NCBI RefSeq assembly: GCF_002940005.1 | Contig: NZ_MDEF01000002.1 | Origin: Xanthomonas hortorum | GTDB taxonomy: Bacteria > Pseudomonadota > Gammaproteobacteria > Xanthomonadales > Xanthomonadaceae | Strand: one strand, 5' to 3' | Length of the DNA: 64,000 bases | Shown here: piece by piece, positions 7,837-17,984 of the stretch | Position numbering within the stretch: position 1 is the first letter of the stretch | Layout of the letters: each line of letters begins with the position of its first letter | Made by a program: the position numbers and the translations under genes | Notes under the pieces: model-generated | Told to the model about the DNA's origin: nothing | What the model saw: the letters and a program-made list of their open reading frames with translations, nothing else | Databases searched by the model: none

Positions 7837-8357
7837 CGCTTGCCGGGCTTGCCGGCGCGCTCCAACGCCGCTTCCAGCAGCGGCAACTGCTCGATGCCGA
7901 CCGGAAGTTCGCGCTCGAGCTTTTCGATTTCCTCGCGGAAATCGGCCACGTCCTGGAAGCTGCGATACACCGAGGCAAAGCGCACATAGCCCACGTGATC
8001 GAGCTTGCGTAGCTCGACCATCACGTATTCGCCCACCCGCAGCGAGCCCACTTCGCGCTCGCCGGACATGCGCAGCTGATGCACCACCGCACGCACGGCC
8101 GCCTCGATCTGTTCTTCGGACACCGGACGCTTCTGCAGCGCGCGGTCGAAACTGGTGCGCAACTTGCGCGCATCGAACGCCTCGCGCCCACCGTCGCTCT
8201 TGACCACGGTGGGCAGCTTGAGTTCGATCGTCTCCAACGTGCTGAAACGCTCGCCGCACGCCTCGCACTCGCGGCGGCGACGAATCGTCGTGCCGTCTTC
8301 GGACACGCGCGAATCGATCACGCGGGTGTCGTTGTGCTGGCAAAAGGGGCAGTGCAT
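7833..8357 (-). CDS. nrdR: Transcriptional repressor NrdR
   Basis: Zinc-ribbon/ATP-cone repressor of ribonucleotide reductase genes. The 174-residue protein starts MHCPFCQHNDTRVIDSR and contains the second zinc pair CEACGERF. The ATP-cone follows from about residue 49 (VVKSDGGREAFDARKL). Length and motifs match the family. It heads the nrdR-GNAT-ribD operon and lies about 100 bp downstream of glyA in the same orientation, with a GGGATT element between them. Confidence 0.96.
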   Translation of the reverse strand: MHCPFCQHNDTRVIDSRVSEDGTTIRRRRECEACGERFSTLETIELKLPTVVKSDGGREAFDARKLRTSFDRALQKRPVSEEQIEAAVRAVVHQLRMSGEREVGSLRVGEYVMVELRKLDHVGYVRFASVYRSFQDVADFREEIEKLERELPVGIEQLPLLEAALERAGKPGKR

Positions 8358-8368
8358 CAGGGCGCCGG

Positions 8369-8457
8369 GAGTGGGAAGTGGGGATTAGGGATTGGCAACA
8401 GCAGAAGCAAGGACGCGCTTGCCGCGCATCCCCAATCTCCAATCACCAATCCCGGCA
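8369..8457. repeat. GGGATT-type hairpin element between glyA and nrdR
   Basis: GTGGGGATTAGGGATTGG on one side and CCCCAATCTCCAATCACC on the other form an inverted repeat around a ~37-bp core that includes GCAACAGCAGAAGC. A closely similar core word (AACAGCAGAAAGC) occurs in the element inside purL at 58541. Confidence 0.82.
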
Positions 8458-8459
8458 CC

Positions 8460-9713
<1,254 letters not shown>

Positions 9714-9833
9714 GCAGAGCTCCGGGGCAGCTGTTGCCAGTAGGGGAGCAGATTGTAAGCCCCCGCGTGGACAGGTGACCAATTGCGATGCTGGCGCGCC
9801 CCACGCGCACCATGGCGTCCGCGCCTTCAAACG

Positions 9834-9861
9834 ACAAAGGCGCACCGGAGTGCGCCTTTGT
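9834..9861 (-). terminator. Hairpin terminator of the RcnB-like gene
   Basis: ACAAAGGCGCA and TGCGCCTTTGT form a perfect 11-bp stem with a 6-base loop, about 60 bp after the RcnB-like stop codon. The T-tract on the minus strand is short, so rho-independence is only likely. Confidence 0.65.
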
Positions 9862-9924
9862 GTGATGGCCTGCCCGCTTGCCGGGCCGGACCAAGCCGAT
9901 CGCCGACACGCCGATCGCCAGCGC

Positions 9925-10446
9925 TTAGTTGTTGAGCACCAGATCGGCGATCACGCCGGTTGCGATGGCCACCAGCAGGAAGTTGCCGGTGTTGTCGCGC
10001 TGCCAGCGATAGCCGCGCGGCGGGTAGCGCAGGTTGTAGCGGTCGTAATCGTTGACCACGTAAATCGGGCCCTGATAGCGGTGACCACGCACATAGGCCG
10101 GACGGCCGTAGTAGACCGGCGCCGGTACGTAGGCATACCCGCCACGATCGTAGTGGCGATCACGGTAGCGCGCGTCGCGATAGCCCTCACGGTAGCCATT
10201 GCCATAGTAGCGGCGGTCCTGGCGCCAGTCGCGGCGGTCGGCCTGGCGGTCGGCCCGCCACTCACGACGGTCGTTGCGATGGTCGTCGCGACGATCATTA
10301 CGCCAGTCGCGGCCATGATCGCGGCCGCGGTCATGGCCGCGGCGATCGTGGTCGCGGTCCCAGTCTCCGGCGAATGCGGCCGGTACCACGGAGCCAAGCG
10401 CCAGGATGGAGGAAAGCACAACGGTAACGATGCGTTTGCGGTTCAT
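9925..10446 (-). CDS. RcnB-family periplasmic protein, Asp/Arg/His-rich
   Basis: A 173-residue secreted protein with a clear signal peptide (cleavage near VVPAAFAGDW). Residues about 28-95 are a low-complexity run of Arg, Asp and His (RGHDRGRDHGRDW and similar). A Tyr-rich segment and the conserved C-terminal YPPRGYRWQRDNTGNFLLVA motif of the RcnB domain follow. In E. coli RcnB takes part in nickel/cobalt homeostasis. The His/Asp-rich region here is compatible with metal binding, but that is inference. It is monocistronic and divergent from ettA. Confidence 0.8.
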   Translation of the reverse strand: MNRKRIVTVVLSSILALGSVVPAAFAGDWDRDHDRRGHDRGRDHGRDWRNDRRDDHRNDRREWRADRQADRRDWRQDRRYYGNGYREGYRDARYRDRHYDRGGYAYVPAPVYYGRPAYVRGHRYQGPIYVVNDYDRYNLRYPPRGYRWQRDNTGNFLLVAIATGVIADLVLNN

Positions 10447-10598
10447 GACAGCTCCTGTTTGCGATGTCGCAGTTGCATTAGTGCTCCCGGCGCCTTAACG
10501 CTTTCTTGCTGGAATCGGTTACGAAAACGCCTATTCAGGTGACAAGTAAGCTGCCGTTTAGCCGCAACCCTGCTCCCGCGTGCCAAGGCACTTGCCCG

Positions 10599-10604
10599 TA
10601 TAAT
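10599..10604 (+). promoter_or_regulatory. Putative -10 box of ettA
   Basis: A perfect TATAAT lies 67 bases before the ettA ATG, predicting a short leader. I see no good TTGACA-like box at the proper distance. Confidence 0.5.
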
Positions 10605-10670
10605 CGGCGCAATCCCTTTTCCGCTGCCTCCGGCCTCGGCCGGCGGGCTGCCTGCGTCCACGGAGTCCCC

Positions 10671-12332
10671 ATGTCGCAATACATTTACACCATGAACGGC
10701 GTCAGCAAGACGGTGCCGCCGAAGCGCCAGATCATCAAGGACATCTCGCTGTCGTTCTTTCCGGGCGCCAAGATCGGCCTGCTCGGCCTGAACGGCTCGG
10801 GTAAATCGACCGTGCTGAAGATCATGGCCGGCGTGGACACCGATTTCAGCGGCGAAGCGCGCCCGCAGGCCGGCATCAAGGTCGGCTATCTGGCGCAGGA
10901 ACCCGAGCTCAACCCCGAGCACACCGTGCGTCAGGCGGTGGAAGAAGGCGTCGGCGAAGTACTGCAGGCCCAGGCCGCGCTGGACAAGATCTATGAAGCC
11001 TACGCCGAGGAAGGCGCCGACTTCGACAAGCTGGCCGCCGAGCAGCAGCGCCTGGAAGCCATCCTGGCCGCCGGCGATGCGCATATGGTCGAACAGCAGC
11101 TGGAAGTGGCCGCCGACGCGCTGCGTCTGCCGCCGTGGGAAGCGCTGATCGGCCCGCTGTCCGGTGGTGAAAAGCGCCGCGTGGCGTTGTGCCGCCTGCT
11201 GCTGCAGAAGCCGGACATGCTGCTGCTCGACGAACCGACCAACCATCTGGACGCCGAGTCGGTGGAATGGCTGGAACAGTTCCTGGCGCGCTACACCGGC
11301 ACCGTGGTGGCGGTGACGCATGATCGCTACTTCCTGGACAACGCCGCCGAGTGGATCCTGGAACTGGACCGCGGCCGCGGCATTCCGTGGAAGGGCAACT
11401 ACACCGACTGGCTGACCCAGAAGGACGAGCGCCTCAAGCAGGAAGACAACCAGGAAAAGTCACGCCAGAAGGCGATCCAGAAGGAACTGGAATGGTCGCG
11501 GCAAAACGCCAAGGGCGGCCGCACCAAGGGCAAGGCGCGTCTGGCCCGCCTGGAAGAACTGCAGTCGGTGGATTACCAGCGCCGCAACGAGACCAACGAG
11601 ATCTTCATTCCGCCGGGCGAGCGCCTGGGCAATGCGGTGCTCGAGTTCAAGAACGTCACCAAGAAGTTCGGCGACCGCCTGCTGATCGACAATCTGAGCT
11701 TCCTGGTGCCCGGTGGCGCGATCGTCGGCATCATCGGCCCCAACGGTGCCGGTAAGTCGACCCTGTTCAAGATGATCACCGGCATGGAGACCCCGGATTC
11801 GGGCGAGATCGTGCTCGGGCCGACGGTGAAGCTGGCCTACGTGGACCAGAGCCGCGACAAGCTGGAAGGCAACCACAACGTGTTCCAGGAAATCGCCGGC
11901 GGTCTGGACATCCTCAACATCAACGGGGTGGAGATCCAGTCGCGCGCCTACATCGGCCGCTTCAACTTCAAGGGCCAGGATCAGCAAAAGATGGTCGGCT
12001 CGTTGTCCGGCGGTGAGCGCGGTCGTCTGCACATGGCCAAGACGCTGTTGCAGGGCGGCAACGTATTGCTGCTCGACGAACCGTCCAACGATCTGGACAT
12101 CGAAACCCTGCGAGCGCTGGAAGATGCGTTGCTGGAATTCCCCGGCAACACCTTCGTGATTTCGCATGATCGCTGGTTCCTGGATCGCATCGCCACGCAC
12201 ATCATCGCCTTCGAAGGCGACTCGCACGTGGAGTTCTTCCAGGGCAACTACCGCGAGTACGAAGAAGACAAGAAGCGCCGCATGGGCGACGACGCCGGTC
12301 CCAAGCGTCTGCGCTTCAAGGCGCTGAAGTAA
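10671..12332 (+). CDS. ettA: Energy-dependent translational throttle protein EttA (ABC-F)
   Basis: ABC-F ATPase that binds the ribosomal E site and gates elongation according to ADP/ATP ratio. The 553-residue protein carries two ABC domains without membrane segments. Walker A is GLNGSGKST at residues ~39-47 and GPNGAGKST at ~356-364; signatures are LSGGEKRRVAL and LSGGERGRLHMA; Walker B segments are LLLDEPTNHLD and LLLDEPSNDLD. The start MSQYIYTMNGVSK is typical of EttA, so upstream in-frame codons were rejected. The basic linker between domains (KGKARLARLEEL) is the P-site tRNA-interaction motif region. Confidence 0.95.
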   Translation: MSQYIYTMNGVSKTVPPKRQIIKDISLSFFPGAKIGLLGLNGSGKSTVLKIMAGVDTDFSGEARPQAGIKVGYLAQEPELNPEHTVRQAVEEGVGEVLQAQAALDKIYEAYAEEGADFDKLAAEQQRLEAILAAGDAHMVEQQLEVAADALRLPPWEALIGPLSGGEKRRVALCRLLLQKPDMLLLDEPTNHLDAESVEWLEQFLARYTGTVVAVTHDRYFLDNAAEWILELDRGRGIPWKGNYTDWLTQKDERLKQEDNQEKSRQKAIQKELEWSRQNAKGGRTKGKARLARLEELQSVDYQRRNETNEIFIPPGERLGNAVLEFKNVTKKFGDRLLIDNLSFLVPGGAIVGIIGPNGAGKSTLFKMITGMETPDSGEIVLGPTVKLAYVDQSRDKLEGNHNVFQEIAGGLDILNINGVEIQSRAYIGRFNFKGQDQQKMVGSLSGGERGRLHMAKTLLQGGNVLLLDEPSNDLDIETLRALEDALLEFPGNTFVISHDRWFLDRIATHIIAFEGDSHVEFFQGNYREYEEDKKRRMGDDAGPKRLRFKALK

Positions 12333-12408
12333 GCAAGAGCGGCCAACAAAACTGCTGCGCTCGCCGCCAGGCGACTGCTCGCTACATTTTGTCAGCAACT
12401 CGTAAGAC

Positions 12409-12433
12409 AAGGGCGCCGAAAGGCGCCCTTTTT
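12409..12433 (+). terminator. Rho-independent terminator of ettA
   Basis: GGGCGCC-GAAA-GGCGCCC stem-tetraloop with an A-rich 5' flank and five T residues, about 77 bp after the stop codon. Confidence 0.92.
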
Positions 12434-12507
12434 ATATGTACGGAGTGCAGTGGCGTCGCGTCGACAAACCGCGTCGTCGAGGATGGAGCACACCGTTGGT
12501 CGCTGCG

Positions 12508-13023
12508 TTACAGCTCGTAAGACAGCACGTCTTCGAAGCCGAAGGTGTCGAAGTTTTCGATGCGCGAGGGATATAGCCGGCCGACAAGGTGGTCATATTC
12601 GTGCTGCACCACACGCGCGTGGAAACCTTCGGCCTCGCGCTCGATCGGGCTGCCATCGGGTGCGAAGCCGCGATAACGGATGAAGCGATAGCGTGGGATC
12701 ACCGCGCGCAATCCGGGAATGGACAGGCAGCCTTCCCACCCGTTTTCCATCTCCTCCGACAGCGGTTCGATCTGCGCATTCGCCAATGCGGTGCGCGGCA
12801 CCGCCGGCGCTTCGGGGTAACGCTCGCTGGCCTCGAAACCGAACACCATCAATTGCAGATCCACCGCGATCTGCGGTGCGGCCAGACCCACACCGCGCGC
12901 ATCGTCCATGGTCTCGAACATATCGGCCACCAAGGTGCGCAGCTCGGCGCTGCCCAGGTTGGTGACCGGTGGCGCCACGCGCAGCAGGCGTTTGTCGCCC
13001 ATGCGGATAATCTCGCGAATCAT
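12508..13023 (-). CDS. def: Peptide deformylase
   Basis: Metalloenzyme that removes the formyl group from nascent peptides. The 171-residue protein contains the three family motifs in order: GVGLAAPQI near residue 45, EGCLSIPG near residue 97, and the metal site QHEYDHLVG near residue 138. It stands alone, converging with ettA and not beside fmt as in the classical def-fmt operon, so it may be one of two deformylases in the genome. That is an inference from its position only. Confidence 0.95.
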   Translation of the reverse strand: MIREIIRMGDKRLLRVAPPVTNLGSAELRTLVADMFETMDDARGVGLAAPQIAVDLQLMVFGFEASERYPEAPAVPRTALANAQIEPLSEEMENGWEGCLSIPGLRAVIPRYRFIRYRGFAPDGSPIEREAEGFHARVVQHEYDHLVGRLYPSRIENFDTFGFEDVLSYEL

Positions 13024-13083
13024 CTAGCTGCTCCTGGGAAACGTGACGGGATTTTAGGACCTGTTCGGTAGGCGTAGGTGAGG

Positions 13084-13115
13084 TTGGGGATTGGGGATTG
13101 GGGATTGGGGATTGG
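13084..13115. repeat. Short GGGGATT tandem array
   Basis: Four and a half direct copies of GGGGATT upstream of def, with no facing C-rich arm. Same unit as the array at 1-56. Confidence 0.9.
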
Positions 13116-13227
13116 CGGATTCGCAGCTGGGACATCGGATACCGCTGCGTTGGCACTTCGCGTTTTGATCTCAGTTGGCTGCCCCGCTCGGTTTCCTTCT
13201 CCCGGCGAGACGGGCTTCACTCGAACC

Positions 13228-13270
13228 CTCATCCGCCCCTGCGGGGCACCTTCTCCCGATGGGAGAAGGG
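13228..13270. repeat. REP-like palindromic element
   Basis: CCCCTGCGGGG is followed by the perfect palindrome CTTCTCCC-GAT-GGGAGAAG (13250-13268). A related CCCTGCGGGGGC word occurs after the TonB receptor gene near 27030. Between def and the next gene (13024-13536) there is no gene; the stretch holds this element, the GGGGATT array and the operator-like site below. Confidence 0.7.
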
Positions 13271-13417
13271 AGGCGTCTGGCCCGGCTGGCTCGCGTCAAA
13301 AATCCGACCAATCCGGGCCCGGCCGCTGCTGCATTCTCCAAAAAATATCCCATGGCAAGTGACTGACTGACTTTTTCAGGTCAGCGCTTCGCATTCAGGG
13401 GCTTGTATGTCAAAAGA

Positions 13418-13453
13418 TTGACACAAGTCACGGATTCATGATTCAGTCATGAA
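13418..13453 (+). promoter_or_regulatory. Putative -35 box and operator-like palindrome
   Basis: A perfect TTGACA (13418-13423) is followed 11 bases later by the inverted repeat TTCATGA-TTCAG-TCATGAA (13435-13453), covering the expected -10/start region of the transcript for the secreted-protein pair at 13537 and 13943. No good TATAAT is present, which suits an activated or repressed promoter. The regulator is unknown. Confidence 0.4.
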
Positions 13454-13536
13454 CAGACTGAAACGGAAGGATCCCCCGAATGCCGGTGTCTGCACGGCAT
13501 CCCTTTTCCCCTGTTGGACTCAAGGAAACCCCAACG

Positions 13537-13950
13537 ATGATGAGCTTTCGCAAGCCCGGATGGATGCTGTCCGGCGTGTTGTGTGTTGTCTGCCTGCCGG
13601 CCCTGGCCGTCGCGCAGGAGGCCGCAACCAGCAGTTCCAAGGTCGGCATCGACCCCGCCACCGGCAAGCTGCGCCCGCTGACCGACGCCGAGAGCGCGGC
13701 GCTGGATCAGCAGGCTGCGTCGTCGGCCCGCAGCAGTGCTGCCCGCACCACGGTTCCGCAGACAGAAGCCGCCGCGCGCGCAACCGAGCGACGCCTGCCC
13801 AACGGCACCGTGGCGCGCAAGCTGCCGGCCACGCAGATGAGTTCGCTGGCCGCGACCCGTCAGGCCGATGGCCGCATCGTCATCGAACACAGCGACGACG
13901 CCGACACCCAACCCGCCCACGCCGAGCACGGAGCGCTGCCGCATGAATAA
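13537..13950 (+). CDS. Secreted protein of unknown function
   Basis: A 137-residue protein starting MMSFRKPGW, chosen because AAGGA lies about ten bases upstream. It has a signal peptide ending at ALAVAQEA and no other membrane segment. The mature part is low in complexity, with GIDPATGKLRPLTDAE, an Ala/Ser/Thr-rich middle and an acidic, His-containing tail. I do not recognise a catalytic family. Its last eight bases overlap the next gene, so the two are co-translated; it may be a partner or inhibitor of that HExxH protein, but this is speculation. Confidence 0.75.
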   Translation: MMSFRKPGWMLSGVLCVVCLPALAVAQEAATSSSKVGIDPATGKLRPLTDAESAALDQQAASSARSSAARTTVPQTEAAARATERRLPNGTVARKLPATQMSSLAATRQADGRIVIEHSDDADTQPAHAEHGALPHE

Positions 13951-15601
13951 GCCCTTGTTGCTGTTGTCTCTGGCCGTGGCCGCCGCCATCGCGCCGCTGC
14001 ACGCAAGCGCCGCCAACGTCACGCTCATCAATGGCGATGCCGGCACCAGCGTCGGCTTGAACGATCCCACCACCGCAGCGCCATTGGGTGGCAATCCCGG
14101 GCGCTCGGTGGGCGAACAGCGCCGCATCGCCTACCAGTACGCCATGGACCTGTGGGGTGCGGTGCTGCAGAGCAACGTCGAGATCAAGGTGTATGCCTCG
14201 TTCGCGCGGCTGACCTGTACCGCCACCGGCGGCACGCTGGGTCAGGCCGGCCCGAACTGGATCGTCAACGATTTCCCCGGTTCCAAGCCCAATACGCTGT
14301 ATCCGTCCGCGTTGGGCGATGCGATCGCCGGGCAGGATCTGGTGCCCGATCCGAACGATCCGGCCGACGTGTTTTCGCAATTCAACGGCGACCTGGGCAA
14401 GGAAGATTGCCTGGCCGGCTCGGGCTGGTACCTGGGTCTGGACGGCAAGACGCCCGAAGGCCAGATCAACTTCCTCAACGTGGTGATGCATGAGATCGGC
14501 CACGGCCTGGGCGCGGCGGGCTTCCTCAACAAGACCACCGGTGTGCTCGGCTCGGGCACCGGCCTGACCGACGTCTACACCGCGCGAGCCTACGACAACG
14601 TGCAGAACAAGCGGTTCGACGACCCCACCATGACCAACGCGCTGCGTGCAGAAGCGATGCGCACACCGGGTCGTACGGTGTGGGCCGGCACGCGCGTCAA
14701 CCGCGAGGCGGCGTTGATCCTGGATCCGCGCACCTTGCTGCGGGTGACCGCACCGGCCAGCGCAGCCGGCAAGTACGAGGTGGGCTTTGCCAGCTTCGGG
14801 CCGCTGGCCAGTGCGGCCAATTTCCCGGCCAAGTCGGTGGTGACGGTCAACGATGGCGTGGCGGCACCGTCGGCCGGCGATGGCTGCGAGACGCCGTTTG
14901 CCAATGCGGCCGCTGTCGCCGGCAAGGTGGCGCTGATCGACCGTGGCACCTGCGCGTTCGCGATCAAGGTCAAGAATGCCCAGCTCAACGGCGCGGTGGG
15001 CGTGATCGTCGCCAACAACGCGGCGGGCGTGCAGACGATGGGCAATGCCGCGCCGCCGATCACCGACATCACCATCCCGGCGATCATGGTGTCGCAGGCC
15101 GATGGTGCGCGTCTGAAGAGCAGCACCGCAGTGGTCGCGGCATTGTACGAAGATCCCGAGCTGTTGCAGGGCACCGACAGCGAAGGCCGTACACGCTTGT
15201 ACGCGCCCAGCGTAGTGGCCGGCGGTTCGACGTTCTCGCACTTCGATACCGATCTGCAGCCGAACGCGTTGATGGAACCGTTCGACACACCGGAAGTGCA
15301 GGCGCAGCTCAACATCGACCTGACCCCGGCGATGTTTGCCGATATCGGGTGGACCTTGAACCGCGGGCTGGCCAAGCTCGGCAGCTGCAACACGCTGGTG
15401 CCGACGCTGGAGACCGGCGGGTTGATTCCCGGCGCGAACATCTCGGCCGAAAGCAGCCTGTGCAAGACCCAGAACGCGGGCAACCGTCTCGGTTACCTGA
15501 CCTGCATGGACGAGCACGCGCGCGAATTGCAGAACCAGGGCGCCATCAGCCGCGTGCAACAGGCGTCGGTGTTCGTCTGCGCCACCAAGGTGCGTCCGTA
15601 A
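13943..15601 (+). CDS. Secreted PA-domain protein with HExxH metalloprotease motif
   Basis: A 552-residue protein with a signal peptide (MNKPLLLLSLAVAAAIAPLHASA). The N-terminal half contains a zinc-protease motif, VMHEIGHGLGAAGF near residue 183. A protease-associated (PA) domain follows at about residues 300-400, recognisable by VALIDRGTCAFAIKVKNAQ and GVIVANNAAG. The C-terminal part has several Cys residues. I infer a secreted metallopeptidase; the residue three after the HExxHxxG glycine is Phe, not the His of metzincins, so the third zinc ligand is not evident. It is co-translated with the gene upstream. Confidence 0.8.
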   Translation: MNKPLLLLSLAVAAAIAPLHASAANVTLINGDAGTSVGLNDPTTAAPLGGNPGRSVGEQRRIAYQYAMDLWGAVLQSNVEIKVYASFARLTCTATGGTLGQAGPNWIVNDFPGSKPNTLYPSALGDAIAGQDLVPDPNDPADVFSQFNGDLGKEDCLAGSGWYLGLDGKTPEGQINFLNVVMHEIGHGLGAAGFLNKTTGVLGSGTGLTDVYTARAYDNVQNKRFDDPTMTNALRAEAMRTPGRTVWAGTRVNREAALILDPRTLLRVTAPASAAGKYEVGFASFGPLASAANFPAKSVVTVNDGVAAPSAGDGCETPFANAAAVAGKVALIDRGTCAFAIKVKNAQLNGAVGVIVANNAAGVQTMGNAAPPITDITIPAIMVSQADGARLKSSTAVVAALYEDPELLQGTDSEGRTRLYAPSVVAGGSTFSHFDTDLQPNALMEPFDTPEVQAQLNIDLTPAMFADIGWTLNRGLAKLGSCNTLVPTLETGGLIPGANISAESSLCKTQNAGNRLGYLTCMDEHARELQNQGAISRVQQASVFVCATKVRP

Positions 15602-15626
15602 ACAGCAAGAGTCACTGCATGTGATG

Positions 15627-15653
15627 CGAGCGGCGCCGAAAGGCGCCGTTCGT
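15627..15653 (+). terminator. Terminator after the PA-domain protein gene
   Basis: CGGCGCC-GAAA-GGCGCCG stem-tetraloop with one mismatch in the outer stem and a short T tail, 26 bp after the stop codon. It lies between convergent genes. Confidence 0.7.
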
Positions 15654-15662
15654 TTATCTGCA

Positions 15663-16844
15663 TCACGCTGATTCCGGTACCGGCGGCAGCCCGAACACAT
15701 CGCGCAGATAGCGCAGGTAGCCGGGGTCGTCGCACATGCTCTTGCCGGGCGAATCGCTGAGCTTTGCCACCGGCTGGCCATTGCAGCGGACCATCTTGAT
15801 CACGATCTGCAGCGGCGTCGGTCCCAGGTCGTTGGTGAGGCTGGTGCCCACGCCGAACGCCAGCCGGCAGCGGGTATGGAAGTGCGCGTACAGCCGCATC
15901 ACCTTGTCGATGTTGAGGCCATCGCTGAACACCAGCACTTTGGTCGCGGGGTCAATGCGGTGCGCCTGGAAGTGCGCAATGACCCGCTCGCCCCAGTCGA
16001 ACGGGTCGCCCGAATCATGGCGCATGCCGTCGAACAACTTGCAGAAATACAGGTCGAAATCGCGCAGAAACGCGTCCAGCCCGACCACGTCGGACAACGC
16101 GATACCCAGATCACCACGATATTCGCGCGCCCACGATTCCAGCGCCGCCACCTGCGAATCGCGCAGCCGCGGCCCCAGCGCCTGGAAGGCCTGCAGATAC
16201 TCGTGCGCCATCGTGCCCAGCGGGGTCAGGCCGTAATGCTTGGCGAAATAGACGTTGCTGGTGCCGACGAACTGTTCGCCCAGGCCGTCGCGCAGCAACG
16301 GCAGCAACTCGCCATGCCACTGCTGCGAATAGCGGCGACGGGTACCGTAGTCGGCGATCTTGCAGCCGGCGGGCATGCTGCGCAGGCTGCTCACCTTCTC
16401 GCGCAGGCGGCTGCGGCCTTGCTCGAAATCCGGCTCGGAGGTGTTGCGGAACCACACCTCGTTGATGATCGCCAGCAACGGCACTTCGAACAGGATGGTG
16501 TGCAACCACGGGCCACGGATGGTCAGCTCGATCTCGCCCGGATGGGTGGCCGATGCCGACAGCTGCAGATACTTGCGATCCAGATGGAACAGCGCCAGGA
16601 AGTCGGCAAAATCCGGCTTGATGAAGCGCAGGCTGCGCAGGTACGCCACTTCGTCCTCGCGCAACCGCAACCGGCACAGCGCATCGATCTCCCGCGAGAT
16701 CTCATCGATGAACTGCGCCAGATCCACGCCGGGCGTGCGGCACTTGAAGCGGTAGTCGACCTGCGCGGCCGGGTGTTGATGCAGCACCGCCTGCATCATG
16801 GTGAATTTATACAGGTCGGTGTCGAGCAGCGAGTGGATGATCAT
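15663..16844 (-). CDS. pncB: Nicotinate phosphoribosyltransferase
   Basis: First enzyme of the Preiss-Handler NAD salvage pathway, joining nicotinate and PRPP. The 393-residue protein opens with MIIHSLLDTDLYKFTMMQAVL, the conserved PncB N-terminus, and has YRFKCRT, GTSNVYFAKHYGLTPLGTMAH and FSDGLNIDKVM further on. It converges with the PA-domain protein gene and has its own 170-bp upstream gap (16845-17015) without a gene. A PnuC transporter is encoded about 10 kb away, so NAD-precursor use may be a wider theme, though not an operon. Confidence 0.95.
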   Translation of the reverse strand: MIIHSLLDTDLYKFTMMQAVLHQHPAAQVDYRFKCRTPGVDLAQFIDEISREIDALCRLRLREDEVAYLRSLRFIKPDFADFLALFHLDRKYLQLSASATHPGEIELTIRGPWLHTILFEVPLLAIINEVWFRNTSEPDFEQGRSRLREKVSSLRSMPAGCKIADYGTRRRYSQQWHGELLPLLRDGLGEQFVGTSNVYFAKHYGLTPLGTMAHEYLQAFQALGPRLRDSQVAALESWAREYRGDLGIALSDVVGLDAFLRDFDLYFCKLFDGMRHDSGDPFDWGERVIAHFQAHRIDPATKVLVFSDGLNIDKVMRLYAHFHTRCRLAFGVGTSLTNDLGPTPLQIVIKMVRCNGQPVAKLSDSPGKSMCDDPGYLRYLRDVFGLPPVPESA

Positions 16845-17015
16845 GCCGCCGGATTATGCCCGTAGCGGCGATCGCGCTGCGTGCAAGCCAATCCGATGCC
16901 CTGGGCGCCGCCGCGCTGCAAGGGCAGCGCAGCGGCAGTGCGCTGGGTGATCTACTGCGGAGATACCTAGGCAATGGCGCTCGGCACTGTCCCTGGACGA
17001 TGCCAAGCGCATCGC

Positions 17016-17984
17016 TCAGCGCGCCAGCACCTGCTGCGCCGGCTTGCCCTGCACGGTGAAGTCGCTATCGCCCGGCCCGCCGGCCTTGGGGTCGGTGTAC
17101 CAGCACCACAGCGCGATGCCTTCCACGCCATGCGCCTGCAGCACCTTGCGCCACTGCTGCAACACCTGCAGCTGCAACCGCGTATCGACCGCGGCGGCGC
17201 GTTGTTCGGGGCTTTCCCAGGGTGCGGCCAGGCTACCGCGTGCAGAGCGCAGGCCCAGCTCGGCCACCCACACCGGTTTGCCCACGCGTTGTCCCAACTG
17301 CTGCAGGCGCTGCGCAGCGGCGTTCATCTCTGCCGTGCGCGTGGCGGCCGCTTCGGAAAGACGCGGATACAGGCTGGTGCCCACCGCATCGAACAACGCC
17401 CAGTAGCGGAAGCTCTCGGCATGCTCCATGCCGTCGGCCACGTACAACACTTTGCCGCGATAGACCTTGCGGACTTCTGCCACCAGGCCGGGCCATTGCG
17501 GCGCGTCCTGCAGCTTGCGCAATTCGGTGCCGATCACCAGCGCTTCGGCGTGTTCGTCTTCGGCCAGTCTGGCCAGCGGCAACAGCGCGTTCTGATACGC
17601 GGAAAACCAGGCCGCCTGATCGGTAGGCTCGGTATCGCCCGCCCAATGGCCCGGAATCCACACATGCACCTTGAGCGTGGTTTGCAACCCGGCGCGGTGG
17701 CTTTGGCGCAATGCGGCGCGCATGGCTTCCACACTGCTGTCGCTGCCGAGTACCGGGTCGTCGGACTGCGGATTGGCCTGCCACACAAACGCCACCAGCA
17801 GCGCCTTGCTGGCACCGGTCTTGGCCAGCGCGTCCAGCGACTGCGCCGCAGACGCGCTCTCCCACGGCGCATTGGCCGACACCTTGACGTTGACGCCCAT
17901 CCACGTCGATGCGTCCGCGTTGCATCCAGTTGCCAGCATGCACACGCCGGCCAACAACACGCTGCTTAGAACGCGTTTGAACAT
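17016..17984 (-). CDS. Lipoprotein with GH113-like TIM-barrel (glycosidase-like)
   Basis: A 322-residue lipoprotein: MFKRVLSSVLLAGVCMLATGC ends at the lipidated Cys, with an Ala at -3 of the lipobox. The mature protein reads as a (beta/alpha)8 glycosidase-like barrel with KVHVWIPGHWAGD, ALVIGTELRKL and a late WVAELG strand whose Glu residues suit a retaining hydrolase. It overlaps the membrane-protein gene upstream by 19 bp and is the last gene of the polysaccharide cluster. A role in trimming or remodelling the polymer is inferred from context; the exact GH family is uncertain. Confidence 0.75.
   Translation of the reverse strand: MFKRVLSSVLLAGVCMLATGCNADASTWMGVNVKVSANAPWESASAAQSLDALAKTGASKALLVAFVWQANPQSDDPVLGSDSSVEAMRAALRQSHRAGLQTTLKVHVWIPGHWAGDTEPTDQAAWFSAYQNALLPLARLAEDEHAEALVIGTELRKLQDAPQWPGLVAEVRKVYRGKVLYVADGMEHAESFRYWALFDAVGTSLYPRLSEAAATRTAEMNAAAQRLQQLGQRVGKPVWVAELGLRSARGSLAAPWESPEQRAAAVDTRLQLQVLQQWRKVLQAHGVEGIALWCWYTDPKAGGPGDSDFTVQGKPAQQVLAR

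Noticed and set aside
12508..16844. Horizontal acquisition of the region with def, the secreted pair and pncB
   Set aside because: Base composition and codon use look like the neighbours, and no integrase, insertion sequence or tRNA edge is present.
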